Positions 16,409 through 26,479 are shown, counted from the first letter of the stretch. The stretch is 64,000 nucleotides of DNA from Phycisphaerae bacterium RAS2 (GCA_007753915.1 CP036352.1:3225306-3289305); one strand, 5' to 3'. Notes: generated by a model from the sequence alone, not told the origin. A program made the numbers and translations.

Positions 16409-18309
16409 GATCGCCCCCCCTTCGCCGGCGGCCGCGTCGGTGACGGAACTCTGGCACGGCCCGCCGCTCCCGGGCTTGCTTCGCCCGCCTTCGCCGCGCC
16501 GCCCGACTTCGCGGACTCTTCCTTCGCATTGGCCTTCGCGGATTCATCCTTCGAACTCGCGGAATCGCTCCCCGCGGCTTGCCGTTCGGCGGAACCACCG
16601 CCTGCCATCCCGTCCCCCGTCGCAGGCCGGCTCGTGGCAGCCCCACCCTCCGTCGCCTGACTCGTCGCCTCGGGCGGCGGAACCGCATCACGCGATTCAC
16701 TCTCGCCCGCGCCAATCGAACCGGTCGCGGACGCCACCGACCACTTCTTCTGCGGCACGACTGCATCAATGCCCGTGTCATTGCGATACACGTCGCGCGC
16801 TCCCGTCGGCATCTCCTTGCCCGGCACCACGTTCTCAAACCCGGCGGCACGCAGCTTCTCCGCCAGCTCATTCACCGTCCCCAGCGAAGCCGTGCGAAAC
16901 TTGATCTTGGCGGTCGCCTCGCGCTTGACGCTCTTGCGAACCGGAACCAACTCGAGGTCCAGCCGTGTCGCGTAAGCCTCCCGATCCGGCGGAAAAGACT
17001 CCGCCAGCGCCGCGATCACCGAGGGCCAATGCTGCTCCGACTCGATCCAGCCCTCCAGCGAATCCACCTTCTCGGCGAACTCCCGAACCGCCTTCTCCTC
17101 GACCTTCATCTTCGACTGGGCCTTCTCCAGCGTGCGAATCTCCTCTCGCAGCGGCGATACATACTTCGTTTGAAACAGGTAGATCGATCCGATCAGCAGG
17201 ATCGCCGCCATCACAGCCGACGGCGCTTTCTTCAATCGCAACTCGCGCTTGGTGACCGGCCGCTTCGGATGCAGGAAGTCAATCAGCGCCAGCCGGTCGT
17301 GCGAATGCCCGATCGCCAGCCCCAGGGCCGCGCTGAACCCGCGCAGCTCGCGGGCCCGCTCCGCCGAAAGTCCCAACGCCTTCTCCGGGCTGAACAACTC
17401 CGCGCGCGTCGCGAACCGCGCCCCGAGCATCTGCGCCAGTTGCGGCTCCAGCCCGCTCGAGCCCGCCACCACGATTCGATCCAGGCTCGCAGAAGGCTCC
17501 GTCGCGCGAAACGCCTCAAACGATCGGATCACTTCCACCAGCAGCGCGCTGACGGCCTGCGGGTTCGCCTCGGCCGATTCCCGTTGGACCCCGCTTGCAA
17601 TGATGCGACTGTCTTGATAGCCCGCGCCGTCCCCTTCGCCGCTCTCGGCGACCGTCGACGGTTCCATTCCCACGCTCATCGATGCCGCGCGAGAGAACAC
17701 CAGCACCCCGCCCCGGATCAGATCAATCTCCGTCCGATGCGGGCCGACGTCCACCAGCAGCGTCAGCTCCGGACCCGTGCCGCCCGTCGCCGCCGTCAAT
17801 GCGATCAAATTCGCCAGCGGCCGCAAACCCACGCTTTCAATCGAAAGCCCCGCGGCCGACGCCACTTTCTGATAGAACTCCAGCAACTCCCGTCGAATCG
17901 CCGTCGCCAGCACACTGCAAGGCGACTTCGGATCGTGCGCCCCGGCCACCGCGAAATCCAGCACCGCCTGCTCCGCCGCGAACGGAAGCTCCTTCGAAAC
18001 CTGAAACTGCACCAGCGATGCCATCTCCTCCGCCGGCGTCGGCGGAAGGCTGATCGTGTTCAGCACCACCTGGTCACGCGGAATGCACAGGATCGCCCGG
18101 CCCACGCCGATCCGCGCGCTCGATATAGACTCTTTGATGAATGCTCCGAGGCTCGCCGCGTCTTCCGCCGACACGTTCGACGGGATCGGAGCCGACACCG
18201 CCTTCAACAACTCCACGCCCTCGGTCTTCGGCCGCGCCAGAACCATCCGAATGCTGCGCGAGTCCCATTCGACCGCCAGAATCTTCTTGCTCGACAGCCC
18301 GATCGCCAT
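16405..18309 (-). CDS. gspL: GspL-type platform protein (PilM actin-like domain fused to PilN-like domain)
   Basis: Residues 1 to about 350 form a cytoplasmic actin-like ATPase fold: an N-terminal 'ILAVEWDSRSIRMVLA' strand-turn, then LPPTPAEEMASLVQFQVSKE as in PilM. One membrane helix (AVMAAILLIGSIYLF) follows at about 375-392. A periplasmic coiled coil and a PilN-like ferredoxin domain come next, then an Ala/Ser/Glu-rich disordered tail. This is the GspL architecture of type II secretion, where it links the assembly ATPase to the inner-membrane complex. I prefer the ATG at 18309, which has a G-rich ribosome site 8 nt upstream. A TTG two codons earlier would overlap the gspK stop. The gene lies between gspK and the GspM-like gene, the usual K-L-M order. 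Confidence 0.85.
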   Translation of the reverse strand: MAIGLSSKKILAVEWDSRSIRMVLARPKTEGVELLKAVSAPIPSNVSAEDAASLGAFIKESISSARIGVGRAILCIPRDQVVLNTISLPPTPAEEMASLVQFQVSKELPFAAEQAVLDFAVAGAHDPKSPCSVLATAIRRELLEFYQKVASAAGLSIESVGLRPLANLIALTAATGGTGPELTLLVDVGPHRTEIDLIRGGVLVFSRAASMSVGMEPSTVAESGEGDGAGYQDSRIIASGVQRESAEANPQAVSALLVEVIRSFEAFRATEPSASLDRIVVAGSSGLEPQLAQMLGARFATRAELFSPEKALGLSAERARELRGFSAALGLAIGHSHDRLALIDFLHPKRPVTKRELRLKKAPSAVMAAILLIGSIYLFQTKYVSPLREEIRTLEKAQSKMKVEEKAVREFAEKVDSLEGWIESEQHWPSVIAALAESFPPDREAYATRLDLELVPVRKSVKREATAKIKFRTASLGTVNELAEKLRAAGFENVVPGKEMPTGARDVYRNDTGIDAVVPQKKWSVASATGSIGAGESESRDAVPPPEATSQATEGGAATSRPATGDGMAGGGSAERQAAGSDSASSKDESAKANAKEESAKSGGAAKAGEASPGAAGRARVPSPTRPPAKGGRS

Positions 18310-18311
18310 AG

Positions 18312-19940
18312 TCAACGCCCCCCCTGACCGGCCGTCGCGCGCTGCTCAACCACATGCGGCAGGTACGCCGTCCCCAGGCTGCTCAAATTGCGGTAGTACC
18401 GCACCTGCGCCACCGGGCCGCGCATCTCCAGCACTGCTTTGATTCGTTGTGTCACGCCCGTGTGATCTCCGTATCCCACCGCATCCACCGTGAATACCGC
18501 CGAGGCCGACGTCACTTTCGGGAGAATCCGCCGAAACTTGTACGGACTCACCAGCCCTGCCGTCACCAGAAAGGCCGGCGTGCTCAATTGATCCGCATCC
18601 AGTTGCTGCCTCGCCGCGAAAATCGCCTGAACCTCCTCGTCCGTCAGTTCCACGATCGAAGCCAGCACCGGCAACGGCGCGGTGCTCACGTTGATACGCC
18701 CGGCCATCGCAGGCGTCGCATCCACCGTCAGCCGGTCGAGGATCAGCGGAAGATCCTCAGGGGTCCCCGGCGGCGGCTCGGGTGTCAGGTCCTTGAAAAC
18801 AGGCGGCGCACCTGCCGCCTGCTTTTCGGACCTACCCTGATCGGTACTTTCACTCGGTTGACTCGCCGGGTTTTCTTCGCCCGGCTGGGAGGAGGGGGGA
18901 TCCCCCTGCGGCTGTGTTGTCGCGGGGTCTTCCTGTGGTTCGGCCTCTTCCTCCGGAACCTCGTCCGGCTCGGGCGCCGGGATCAGGTTCATAACACTGT
19001 TAAAGGCCTTCCCCCCGGTCCGGACCGCCATGATATAACTGGTAAGGTGGGGCGGAATTTCCGCCTCCAGCGCTTCCTGCAATTTTTGCGTGTCCTTCAT
19101 GTTCAGGTTGATGCGCGGCCGCCCGTCGCGCGAGAGGTTCGCCTCGTACGACCAGATGGTGAAATAGGGCGCGACACCGGGGTACAAAACACCGTCGCCG
19201 TTGTCCGGCGGAAACGAATTCGCCCCGTCATCCTCGTTGGGGTCGAGCAGGCCGTTCTGGTTGTAATCCTCGCCGTACAACACCCAGCCGCTGAACCCAC
19301 GGACCAGCAGCAACTCCTCAATCGTCGAGAAGCGCGCCCCTTTCACGCGATAGCCCGGCTCGAGCTTTGCGTAATACTCGTCCTTCGCGCCGTTGGGCCG
19401 CGGGGCCGCGCCCTTCTCACGCCAGTCAAGCAGCGAGTCCACCAGCACGTTCACATCCACCTGCGAGGTCGTCTCCTGCGGGATGGCGTACTCGAACAGC
19501 CGCCGAAGCTGATCCTCCTTGGCAAGGTTCAAATCCAGACGCGATGTTTCGTCCGTCAGGCCGTAGCGAACCGTCGCCGGCGCGTACGGATTCGGCGCGA
19601 CGAGATTGAACCGCCACACCGGCGGCGCGTTCGGGTCGTAACTGTTGTTGACGACCTCGTTGCCCTGCACGGCCTGCTGCGGCGTCGGTGTCACCGGTAC
19701 GGCACGAAACACCGCGGGGTTGTCGTACCACACCGTCGGGTCGCTTCGATACGCCCGCAGCACGACGATGGCGTGCTGAATCCCGCTCTCGGCGGCCATC
19801 CGTGCGTAGAACGATGCCTGCTGCGAATTCACTTCGTCGGTGTATGACCGCACCATGAACGAATAACTCGCCGCCAGCAGCGAGAGCAGGGCGATCATCA
19901 CCAGCACCACAACCAGAATCAGCCCGCGGCGGCGTCTCAT
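18312..19940 (-). CDS. gspK: GspK-like minor pseudopilin
   Basis: 542 residues with a basic leader and an N-terminal hydrophobic helix (GLILVVVLVMIALLSLLAA) typical of the GspK family, which caps the pseudopilus tip. A SAM-like region follows (SRLDLNLAKEDQLRRLF, then a 'STIEELLLVRGF' motif), as in GspK. It contains DYNQNGLLDPNE, an EF-hand-like loop; calcium binding has been described for GspK, so this is plausible here. A Glu/Pro/Gln-rich insertion of about 55 residues sits near residues 330-385. The family lacks the conserved Glu5 of other pseudopilins, and none is seen here. The gene overlaps gspJ by 4 nt at its start. Confidence 0.85.
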   Translation of the reverse strand: MRRRRGLILVVVLVMIALLSLLAASYSFMVRSYTDEVNSQQASFYARMAAESGIQHAIVVLRAYRSDPTVWYDNPAVFRAVPVTPTPQQAVQGNEVVNNSYDPNAPPVWRFNLVAPNPYAPATVRYGLTDETSRLDLNLAKEDQLRRLFEYAIPQETTSQVDVNVLVDSLLDWREKGAAPRPNGAKDEYYAKLEPGYRVKGARFSTIEELLLVRGFSGWVLYGEDYNQNGLLDPNEDDGANSFPPDNGDGVLYPGVAPYFTIWSYEANLSRDGRPRINLNMKDTQKLQEALEAEIPPHLTSYIMAVRTGGKAFNSVMNLIPAPEPDEVPEEEAEPQEDPATTQPQGDPPSSQPGEENPASQPSESTDQGRSEKQAAGAPPVFKDLTPEPPPGTPEDLPLILDRLTVDATPAMAGRINVSTAPLPVLASIVELTDEEVQAIFAARQQLDADQLSTPAFLVTAGLVSPYKFRRILPKVTSASAVFTVDAVGYGDHTGVTQRIKAVLEMRGPVAQVRYYRNLSSLGTAYLPHVVEQRATAGQGGR

Positions 19941-20779
19941 GGCGTCGTTCCTCCGCCCGCCGACTGGTTCAGTTGCGACGCTCGCTGCTGCGCCCGCATC
20001 ATTCGCGAGCCGAAGAACACATCCGCCTGCGGCAGCTTCACCTGTACGGTGAACGTCTTCCGCGAAAACGCCTCCGGCAACGCCGGCTGCAACTCCGAGT
20101 CCTGCAGGTCGATTTCCTGCTCATCCGGCGGCGGCAGTTCGTCATACCCCACCGTCACCTCGACCGCCTGCGGCAGCGAGTTGCCCATCCCGCCGAACCC
20201 GCCGCGCAGGTCCCACTTGTCGATCCAATCGATGCCGTCGTAGTAGCGAATTCGCAGGTATTTCAGCTCCGGCGCGAGCAGGTCCAGCTCGATGGAATCG
20301 GGCCGGGCCTCGTTCAACACCGTCTGGTTCAGCGTCTTGATCTCCCGCCGCGCCAGGCCCAGCGGCTTGGGGCCTTGTGTGCCGTCGGGGTAGTCATGCG
20401 ACTCGTCGTAGTCGTAGGCGAGGTAATACTGCACCTGGCGGATGTCGCACCGCGCGGCGATGGGGTTGTCGCCGATTGCCCGCGGAATGAACTGCTCCTT
20501 TGATGGCAGGACAACTGTCTGGATCGACAGGAACCGCTCCATCCCCCACACGCCCGGATCGCCGTTCCCCAGGAACCCGGCCGACGAGCGGATCTCGTCG
20601 GCGATCTTCAGCGCCGTCCGTCGCGCCAGCGATCCTTCGGTGATCATGCGCGTGCTGCGGTCGCGCTCTGACAGCGTAATGTCATAAAACGCGAACATGA
20701 TCATCATCACGAGCGCAATGAGGCTGATCGCCAGCAGCAGCTCCAGCACCGTCATCGCCCGTCGTGTTCGCACCGCCAT
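19937..20779 (-). CDS. gspJ: GspJ-like minor pseudopilin
   Basis: 280 residues. The prepilin signature is RRAMTVLELLLAISLIALVM: a short basic leader, then a hydrophobic helix with Glu at position 5 after the cleavage point. Ala replaces the usual Gly before the cleavage site. The globular part contains a segment about DYDESHDYPDGTQGP and a C-terminal Gln/Ser-rich tail. GspJ forms a tip complex with GspI and GspK, and all three are encoded in a row here. It overlaps gspK by 4 nt and lies 15 nt after the GspI-like gene, so all are probably one transcript. The J assignment rests on gene order and length. Confidence 0.75.
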   Translation of the reverse strand: MAVRTRRAMTVLELLLAISLIALVMMIMFAFYDITLSERDRSTRMITEGSLARRTALKIADEIRSSAGFLGNGDPGVWGMERFLSIQTVVLPSKEQFIPRAIGDNPIAARCDIRQVQYYLAYDYDESHDYPDGTQGPKPLGLARREIKTLNQTVLNEARPDSIELDLLAPELKYLRIRYYDGIDWIDKWDLRGGFGGMGNSLPQAVEVTVGYDELPPPDEQEIDLQDSELQPALPEAFSRKTFTVQVKLPQADVFFGSRMMRAQQRASQLNQSAGGGTTP

Positions 20780-20794
20780 CCCTCACGCTTGCGC

Positions 20795-21790
20795 TCAACC
20801 GCCGCGCTGTCCGCGACGCGGCGTCCCCGGCATCATCCCGCTGTTCCCGCCCGGTTGACCCGCGCCGTCCTGCCCGCCTCGACCACTCTGGCCTCCTCGT
20901 CCGCCCTGGCCGCCTTGCCCGCCCGGAAGCCCGCCGGCGCCGCCCAATTGCTGCTGCAACTGCTCGATCTGCCCCTGATCGCCGCTCTGAATCGCTTCCA
21001 TGATCTGCTGCATCTGGGCCTCGCCAAGCTGCCCGCCGAAGGCCTGCATCAGCATCGGGAGGATCTGCGCCAGCATGTCTAAATCCAGCGACGCCAGCGC
21101 CTTCGGATCAACCGCCGCCGGATCCAGCACCGCCGCCCCGCCCGGGATCGCGTCCGTCAGCTGCTGCAACTGCTCATCCGACAGGCCGAAATCGCGTCCG
21201 AGGTTGATCGGCCGAGGCGGCGCGCGAAGCACCATCGTCGAAAGGATCAACGGGCTGTTCTCGTCGGTCGGGTCGCCGTTGAAGATGTCCACCTGCACCC
21301 GCGCGGCCCCGGGGATCATCGGGTCCATCCCGGCCATCACGCGGTAGCTCATGCCCGGCGGCGCGTCGATGTCCATCGCCCCGCTTAGGTCGGTCATCTG
21401 TCCGCCGGTCGTCGCCTCGGCCTGCTGCACGATCGGCAGCGTCGCCAAGTCGATGTTTGTCAATACCTGCTCGGTCGCCATCATCGCCCGGGTGCGCAGC
21501 TCGGCCCGGTCGATGTCGAGTTGCCCGTTGCGAAACGCAAAGCCGATGATCCCCATCGCGATCACGAGGATCGACACCGAAAGGACCACCTCCAGCAGCG
21601 CCGCCCCGCGCCGCCCACGCGCGCGGCCGACTGGCGCGCGACGCACCCACAATGCATCCCGCCCGCTCGCAATGGATTTCGATCGCTCCGCCATCGCGTA
21701 ACCCAAGCTCGTATATCGAGTAAAAGGCCGACCGAAGGCCCCTGCGTCTTGTACGCGCAGCGGCCCGTTTCGTCGCAGCCGATCGGCCAC
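20795..21790 (-). CDS. gspI: GspI-like minor pseudopilin with Gly/Gln-rich tail
   Basis: A prepilin-type helix begins at RRGAALLEVVLSVSILVIA, with the Glu5 residue. The globular domain is followed by a C-terminal low-complexity tail rich in Gly, Gln and Arg (GGQGGQGGRGGQ type), similar in composition to loops of the giant secretin. The GTG at 21790 has a strong GGAGGG site 6 nt upstream but gives a leader of about 60 residues. The ATG at 21694 gives a 24-residue leader, more usual for pseudopilins, but has no clear ribosome site. It is the first gene of the secretion operon; the 190 nt before it contain a 6-bp hairpin at 21844-21859 and no promoter I could call with confidence. Confidence 0.7.
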   Translation of the reverse strand: MADRLRRNGPLRVQDAGAFGRPFTRYTSLGYAMAERSKSIASGRDALWVRRAPVGRARGRRGAALLEVVLSVSILVIAMGIIGFAFRNGQLDIDRAELRTRAMMATEQVLTNIDLATLPIVQQAEATTGGQMTDLSGAMDIDAPPGMSYRVMAGMDPMIPGAARVQVDIFNGDPTDENSPLILSTMVLRAPPRPINLGRDFGLSDEQLQQLTDAIPGGAAVLDPAAVDPKALASLDLDMLAQILPMLMQAFGGQLGEAQMQQIMEAIQSGDQGQIEQLQQQLGGAGGLPGGQGGQGGRGGQSGRGGQDGAGQPGGNSGMMPGTPRRGQRGG

Positions 21791-21980
21791 GAAGTTCCCT
21801 CCAAACCCGCCTCACCCGGCCCTGTGAATTCCTGCTTAAGGATAGCTCCAAGCGGAGCTTACGACTGATCGAGGTAGTGGGTCAGTCTCGTCACGTACCG
21901 GCGTGAGGCAACGTAACTCTTGCCTACCGAGCGAGTTGGACAATCCGTGCGATGCGACAAAGTTCCGCGTAACGAATCGC

Positions 21981-23228
21981 TTACTTGCTGAACCGGCCGA
22001 CGGCGATGCAGGCGTTGTGACCGCCGAAGCCGAAGGAGTTGCTGATGGCGATGTTGACGCGGGCGTCCTGCGGTTTGAGGGGGGTGTAGTTCAGGTCGCA
22101 GCCTTCGCCGGGGTTTTCGAGGTTGATGGTCGGCGAGATGACGCCGTGCTCGATGGCCATGACCGTGGCGACGAGTTCAACGCCGCCGGATGCGCCGAGC
22201 AGGTGGCCGATGCTGCTCTTGGTGCTGCTGACGCGGAGCTTGTAGGCATGGGCGCCGAAGACGCCCTTGATGGCCGTGGTCTCGGCGACGTCGCCCAGCG
22301 GGGTGCTGGTGCCGTGGGCGTTGATGTAGTCGACGGCGTCGGGATTGAGACCGGCGTCTTTGAGTGCGTACCGCATGGCCGCCGCGCCGCCGCTGCCCTG
22401 TTCGTCGGGCTGGGTGATGTGATTGGCGTCGCCGCTCATGCCGTAGCCGAGCACTTCGCAATAGATCTTCGCGCCGCGCCGCTTTGCGTGCTCCAGCTCT
22501 TCAAACACGAAGATGCCTGCGCCCTCGGCCATCACAAAGCCGTCGCGATCGCGGTCGAACGGGCGCGAGGCCCGGGGCGGATCGTCGTTGCGAGTGGAAA
22601 GCGCCTTCATCGAAGCGAAGCCGGCGAGGCCCAGTCGCGTCAGCGCGGCCTCGGCGCCGCCGGTGATCATGATGTCCGCGTCGTTCCGGCGAATCGCGTG
22701 AACGGCATCGCCCATGGCGTTGGTCGCGGAGGCGCAGGCCGTCGCAACAGCCGTGTTCGGGCCTTTGGCGCCGAGCATGATGGAGATGTTGCCGCTTCCG
22801 GCGTTGACCATCAGCTTGGGAATGGTGAAGGCCGAGACCTTGTCGGGGCCTTTTTCGTGGCAGCGGAGGTTCTGCTCCTCCAATTCCTGCAAGCCGCCGA
22901 TCCCCGAACCGATGATGACGCCGAACCGCGTCGGGTCGATCGCGTTGCGATCAATGCCGCTGGATTCAAAGGCCAGCTTCGCCGCGGCCATGGCCATCTG
23001 CGCGAAGCGGTCCAGCCGCTTGATCTCTTTCTTTTCGAGGAACTGCTCGGGGTTGAACTCCCGGCACTCGCCGCCGAAGCGCACGTCAAAACGAGAAACA
23101 TCCAGCCGCGTGACCGGGCCGATGCCGCTTTCGCCGGCCAGCAACCGCTCCCAGAACACGTCCGGCATGTTGCCCAGCGGGCTGATCAGCCCGATGCCCG
23201 TGATGACAATTCGACGACGTTCAGCCAT
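21981..23228 (-). CDS. fabF: 3-oxoacyl-ACP synthase II
   Basis: 415 residues, normal for FabF, which condenses malonyl-ACP with a growing acyl-ACP. The Cys-His-His triad is complete: Cys at about 165 in TACASA, His at about 305 in NAHGTSTPLGD, and His at about 342 in SSIGHLLGASG. The start is the ATG before AERRRIVITGIGLISPLG, a typical KAS N-terminus. It is the last gene of the fatty-acid operon, after acpP, in the order often seen in bacteria. Confidence 0.95.
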   Translation of the reverse strand: MAERRRIVITGIGLISPLGNMPDVFWERLLAGESGIGPVTRLDVSRFDVRFGGECREFNPEQFLEKKEIKRLDRFAQMAMAAAKLAFESSGIDRNAIDPTRFGVIIGSGIGGLQELEEQNLRCHEKGPDKVSAFTIPKLMVNAGSGNISIMLGAKGPNTAVATACASATNAMGDAVHAIRRNDADIMITGGAEAALTRLGLAGFASMKALSTRNDDPPRASRPFDRDRDGFVMAEGAGIFVFEELEHAKRRGAKIYCEVLGYGMSGDANHITQPDEQGSGGAAAMRYALKDAGLNPDAVDYINAHGTSTPLGDVAETTAIKGVFGAHAYKLRVSSTKSSIGHLLGASGGVELVATVMAIEHGVISPTINLENPGEGCDLNYTPLKPQDARVNIAISNSFGFGGHNACIAVGRFSK

Positions 23229-23321
23229 TGCCGGAAAATCTCGCTTTCAAAAACACGCAACCCAGCCGGCGCACTCGCAGCGGCCGGACCGGGCACCCCG
23301 CAAGTCGATCGGCTCGCCGGG

Positions 23322-23579
23322 TTACTCCTTCTTCTGGTTCTTGGCGATGTACTCCACCGCATGACCGACGGTCTGGATCTTCTCGGCCTCTTCGTCGGGA
23401 ATGCTGATTTCGAACTCGTCCTCGAACTCCATGACCAGTTCGACCGTGTCGAGCGAGTCGGCGTTCAGATCATTGACGAACGACGTCTCCATGTTGATGC
23501 CGTTCTTGTCGACGCCCATCTGCTCGCTGACGATCTTGACGACCTTTTCCTTGATCTCTTCCTGTGTAGCCACTGCCAC
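23322..23579 (-). CDS. acpP: Acyl carrier protein
   Basis: 85 residues, acidic and all-helical. The [16 protein letters not shown] motif carries the serine that accepts 4'-phosphopantetheine. The GTG start at 23579 gives a normal ACP N-terminus ([12 protein letters not shown]) and has AGGGAG 6 nt upstream. Longer readings of this frame would run back into fabG and are unlikely. It lies between fabG and fabF. Confidence 0.95.
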   Translation of the reverse strand: MAVATQEEIKEKVVKIVSEQMGVDKNGINMETSFVNDLNADSLDTVELVMEFEDEFEISIPDEEAEKIQTVGHAVEYIAKNQKKE

Positions 23580-23667
23580 TGTGATCTCCCTTTTGTTGGC
23601 CACTGATTCCGGCGAGCGGCCCATCCGCCCGGCGGTGTCGACCCAGCGCCGACCCGGCCGCACGCCT

Positions 23668-24417
23668 TTACATTCGCAGTCCGCCGTCCACGGCGAGGAT
23701 TTGCCCGTTGATGTAACCGGCTGCCGGCGACGCCAGAAACGCCACGGCCGCCGCCACCTCCTCCGGCTCACCGAATCGCTGAAGCGGAATCAGCGGACGG
23801 ACCTGTTCCTTGACCTTTTCAGACAAGACGCTCGTCATGTCGGTGTTGATGAAACCCGGCGCGATGGCGTTGCACGTGACGCCGCGGCGGGCCAGTTCCT
23901 TGGCCACGCTCTTGGTCAGACCGATCACGCCGGCCTTGCTGGCCGCGTAGTTCGCCTGTCCGGCGTTGCCCATCACACCGCTGATGCTGGTGATGTTAAT
24001 GATGCGACCCCATCGCGCCCGGACCATGTACTTGCTGGCCGCGCGGGTCATGATGAACACGCTGCGAAGGTTGGTGTTCAACACTTCGTCAAACTGCTCG
24101 TCGGTCATGTTCATGAGCAGGCCGTCGCGCGTGATGCCGGCGTTGTTGACGAGCACATCGATGCGGCCCAGGTCGGTGGCAACGTCGTCGATCCATTTTT
24201 CAACTTTGACGGCGTCGGTCACGTCCAGGGCGCGGGGCACGATCTTGCCGATGCAACGTGAGTCGGCCGCTTCAGCGGTCAGCGAGCTAAGCCGCTCCGC
24301 GTTGCGGGCACAGGCCACCACCGTCGCGCCCGCCTTCGCCAGCGCCAAGCTCGTCGCCCGGCCGATGCCGCGCGATCCACCGGTCACAATTGCCACTCGG
24401 TCGATCAAGTCCGCCAT
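23668..24417 (-). CDS. fabG: 3-oxoacyl-ACP reductase
   Basis: 249 residues, the standard short-chain dehydrogenase length. The nucleotide-binding loop is [14 protein letters not shown] is present, and the catalytic Ser-Tyr-Lys lies in the SISG...YAASK stretch (Tyr about 157, Lys about 161). It reduces beta-ketoacyl-ACP with NADPH in the elongation cycle. The ATG at 24417 matches the usual FabG N-terminus. An upstream in-frame start would overlap fabD and is not favoured. Confidence 0.95.
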   Translation of the reverse strand: MADLIDRVAIVTGGSRGIGRATSLALAKAGATVVACARNAERLSSLTAEAADSRCIGKIVPRALDVTDAVKVEKWIDDVATDLGRIDVLVNNAGITRDGLLMNMTDEQFDEVLNTNLRSVFIMTRAASKYMVRARWGRIINITSISGVMGNAGQANYAASKAGVIGLTKSVAKELARRGVTCNAIAPGFINTDMTSVLSEKVKEQVRPLIPLQRFGEPEEVAAAVAFLASPAAGYINGQILAVDGGLRM

Positions 24418-24466
24418 GAACGAAACACTCTCTTGCGGGCCATGCCCGTCGTCTGGATCGGGCCGC

Positions 24467-25411
24467 CTAACTGCGCACCGACTCGGAATCACGCACCAGC
24501 GACGCAGCCGTTGAAATGTTCACCGCCGTCGCCTTGCGATTGATTTTCTTCATCAGGCCCGTCAGCACGCGGCCGGGGCCGACTTCCACGAACCGCTCGA
24601 ATCCGTCGGCCATGAGGCGCTCCATCGAGGCCTGCCAACGAATCGGCTGCGCCACCTGGTCCCGCAGCAGGGTCCGGACCGTATCCGGGGTCGCATGATA
24701 GTCCGCCGAGACGTTTGATACCACTCCCAGCGGCCCCTTCACAATCGTCACCGCCCGAAGGGCCGGTTCCAGCCCCACCGCGGCCGGCTCCATGAGCGGC
24801 GAATGAAACGCCCCCGCCACCACCAGTGGGACCATCCGTGCACCGTACTTCTCCGCCAGGCCGACGGCCCGCTCGCAGGCCGATACCGTACCGGAAATCA
24901 CAATCTGCCCCGGGCAGTTAAAGTTCGCCGGCGCAAGGACTTCCCCCTGTGCCGCCTCGCTGCAAAGCTCGGCGGTCTTCGCATCGTCCAGCCCCAGCAC
25001 CGACACCATGCTCCCTTTGGAAGCCTCGGCCGCGTCCTGCATCAGCCGGCCTCGCCGGGCGACGAGCTTCAGTCCCTCTTCAAAACCGATCCACCCCGCC
25101 AGGTGCAGCGCGGTGTACTCTCCGAGAGACAGGCCGGCCATGGCCTGCGGGGCGAACTCGTCGGCCATGCCGTTGGCCTGCAGGGCGCGCCAGACGGCGA
25201 CCGAGGTGACAAAGATCGCCGGCTGTGACATGTCTGTGGCATTGAGCCGGTCGGCCGGGCCGTCGAAACACAGGCGCGACAGGTCCGTCTTGAGGATGTC
25301 GTCGGCCTGCTCGAAGACCGCGCGGGCCTCGCTCGAGGCTTCGGCGATGTCCTTGCCCATGCCCACATGCTGGGCACCCTGACCGGGAAAAATGATTGCA
25401 GTCTTACTCAA
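24467..25411 (-). CDS. fabD: Malonyl-CoA:ACP transacylase
   Basis: 314 residues. The N-terminal FPGQGAQ motif, the nucleophile elbow GLSLGEYTA (Ser about 98) and the catalytic His in GAFHSPLM (about 203) are all present. The enzyme supplies malonyl-ACP for the fab genes around it. It is 72 nt after fabH and just upstream of fabG. Confidence 0.95.
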   Translation of the reverse strand: MSKTAIIFPGQGAQHVGMGKDIAEASSEARAVFEQADDILKTDLSRLCFDGPADRLNATDMSQPAIFVTSVAVWRALQANGMADEFAPQAMAGLSLGEYTALHLAGWIGFEEGLKLVARRGRLMQDAAEASKGSMVSVLGLDDAKTAELCSEAAQGEVLAPANFNCPGQIVISGTVSACERAVGLAEKYGARMVPLVVAGAFHSPLMEPAAVGLEPALRAVTIVKGPLGVVSNVSADYHATPDTVRTLLRDQVAQPIRWQASMERLMADGFERFVEVGPGRVLTGLMKKINRKATAVNISTAASLVRDSESVRS

Positions 25412-25483
25412 AGTTGATCCTCAACGTGCCCGGGCCGCGGGTCGCTCGCGTCCGGCGGCGAATCCACCCGAAGAATGTTTCAA

Positions 25484-26479
25484 TCAAATGCGGACCAGCA
25501 CCGACCCCCAGGTCAGGCCGGCGCCGAACGCCACCATCAGCACGAGATCGCCGGATTTGACGCGGCCGGTCTTGCGGCACTCGTTCAACCCCAGCGGCAC
25601 CGAGGCGGCGGACGTGTTTCCATACTTCTGAATATTGCAGAACATGCGCTCCGGCGGCAAACCAAGCCGTTGCCGGGCGCTCTCGATAATCCGAAGGTTC
25701 GACTGATGCGGAATGACAATCGCCAGTTCGTCGGGCTTGACGCCGGCCTCTTCGAGCGTCGATTCGACCAGTTCCAGATTGCGCTTGACCGCCAGTTTGT
25801 ATACTTCGCGGCCTTGCATCTTGATGTAATGCAGCCGCTCGTTGATGGACATCTGCGAGGCGGGCGTGCGCGACCCCCCGCCCGGCACGCACAGCATGGT
25901 GAAGCCGTTGCCCTCGGCGTGCATCTTGTGATGCAGCAGGGCCGGGCCGGACGTGTCGGGCACGGCCGACAGAACCACGGCGCCGGCGCCGTCGCCGAAA
26001 AGAATGCAGGTCGCGCGGTCTTCGTAATCGGTGATGCGCGACATCGTCTCGGCGCCGATCACAAGGATGTTCCGAAACGTGCCGGTCTGAAGCAGGCTGG
26101 TCGCGGTGATGAACCCGTAGATGAACCCGCTGCACGCGGCGGCGAGATCGAACGCGGGAATCGTCCGCTTGGTCAGCGCCTCCTGCACGAAGCAGGCCGT
26201 CGACGGAAACGGGCATTCCGGCGTGATCGTGCTGACGATGATCAGGTCGATGTCGTCGGGGGTCATCCCGGCGTCGGCCAGGGCATCGCGCGCGGCGGCG
26301 GTCGCCAGCGTGGCGGTGCTTTCCTTCTCGGAGCAGATGCGGCGCTCGAGAATGCCCGTGCGCTCGCGAATCCATTCGTCGGTCGTGTCGAGCCGGTCGA
26401 TGAAGTATTGATTCGACAGGACGCGCTCGGGGACCGCGCTGCCCGACCCGCTGATCTTGACTCCAAGCGGCCTAGGCAT
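25484..26479 (-). CDS. fabH: 3-oxoacyl-ACP synthase III
   Basis: 331 residues. It has the KAS III Cys-His-Asn set: Cys about 115 in AAACSGF, His in IPHQSNLRI, and a C-terminal Asn in a Gly-rich strand region. It starts fatty-acid synthesis by condensing an acyl-CoA with malonyl-ACP. Its start overlaps the 3' end of plsX by 8 nt, supporting co-translation. Confidence 0.95.
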   Translation of the reverse strand: MPRPLGVKISGSGSAVPERVLSNQYFIDRLDTTDEWIRERTGILERRICSEKESTATLATAAARDALADAGMTPDDIDLIIVSTITPECPFPSTACFVQEALTKRTIPAFDLAAACSGFIYGFITATSLLQTGTFRNILVIGAETMSRITDYEDRATCILFGDGAGAVVLSAVPDTSGPALLHHKMHAEGNGFTMLCVPGGGSRTPASQMSINERLHYIKMQGREVYKLAVKRNLELVESTLEEAGVKPDELAIVIPHQSNLRIIESARQRLGLPPERMFCNIQKYGNTSAASVPLGLNECRKTGRVKSGDLVLMVAFGAGLTWGSVLVRI

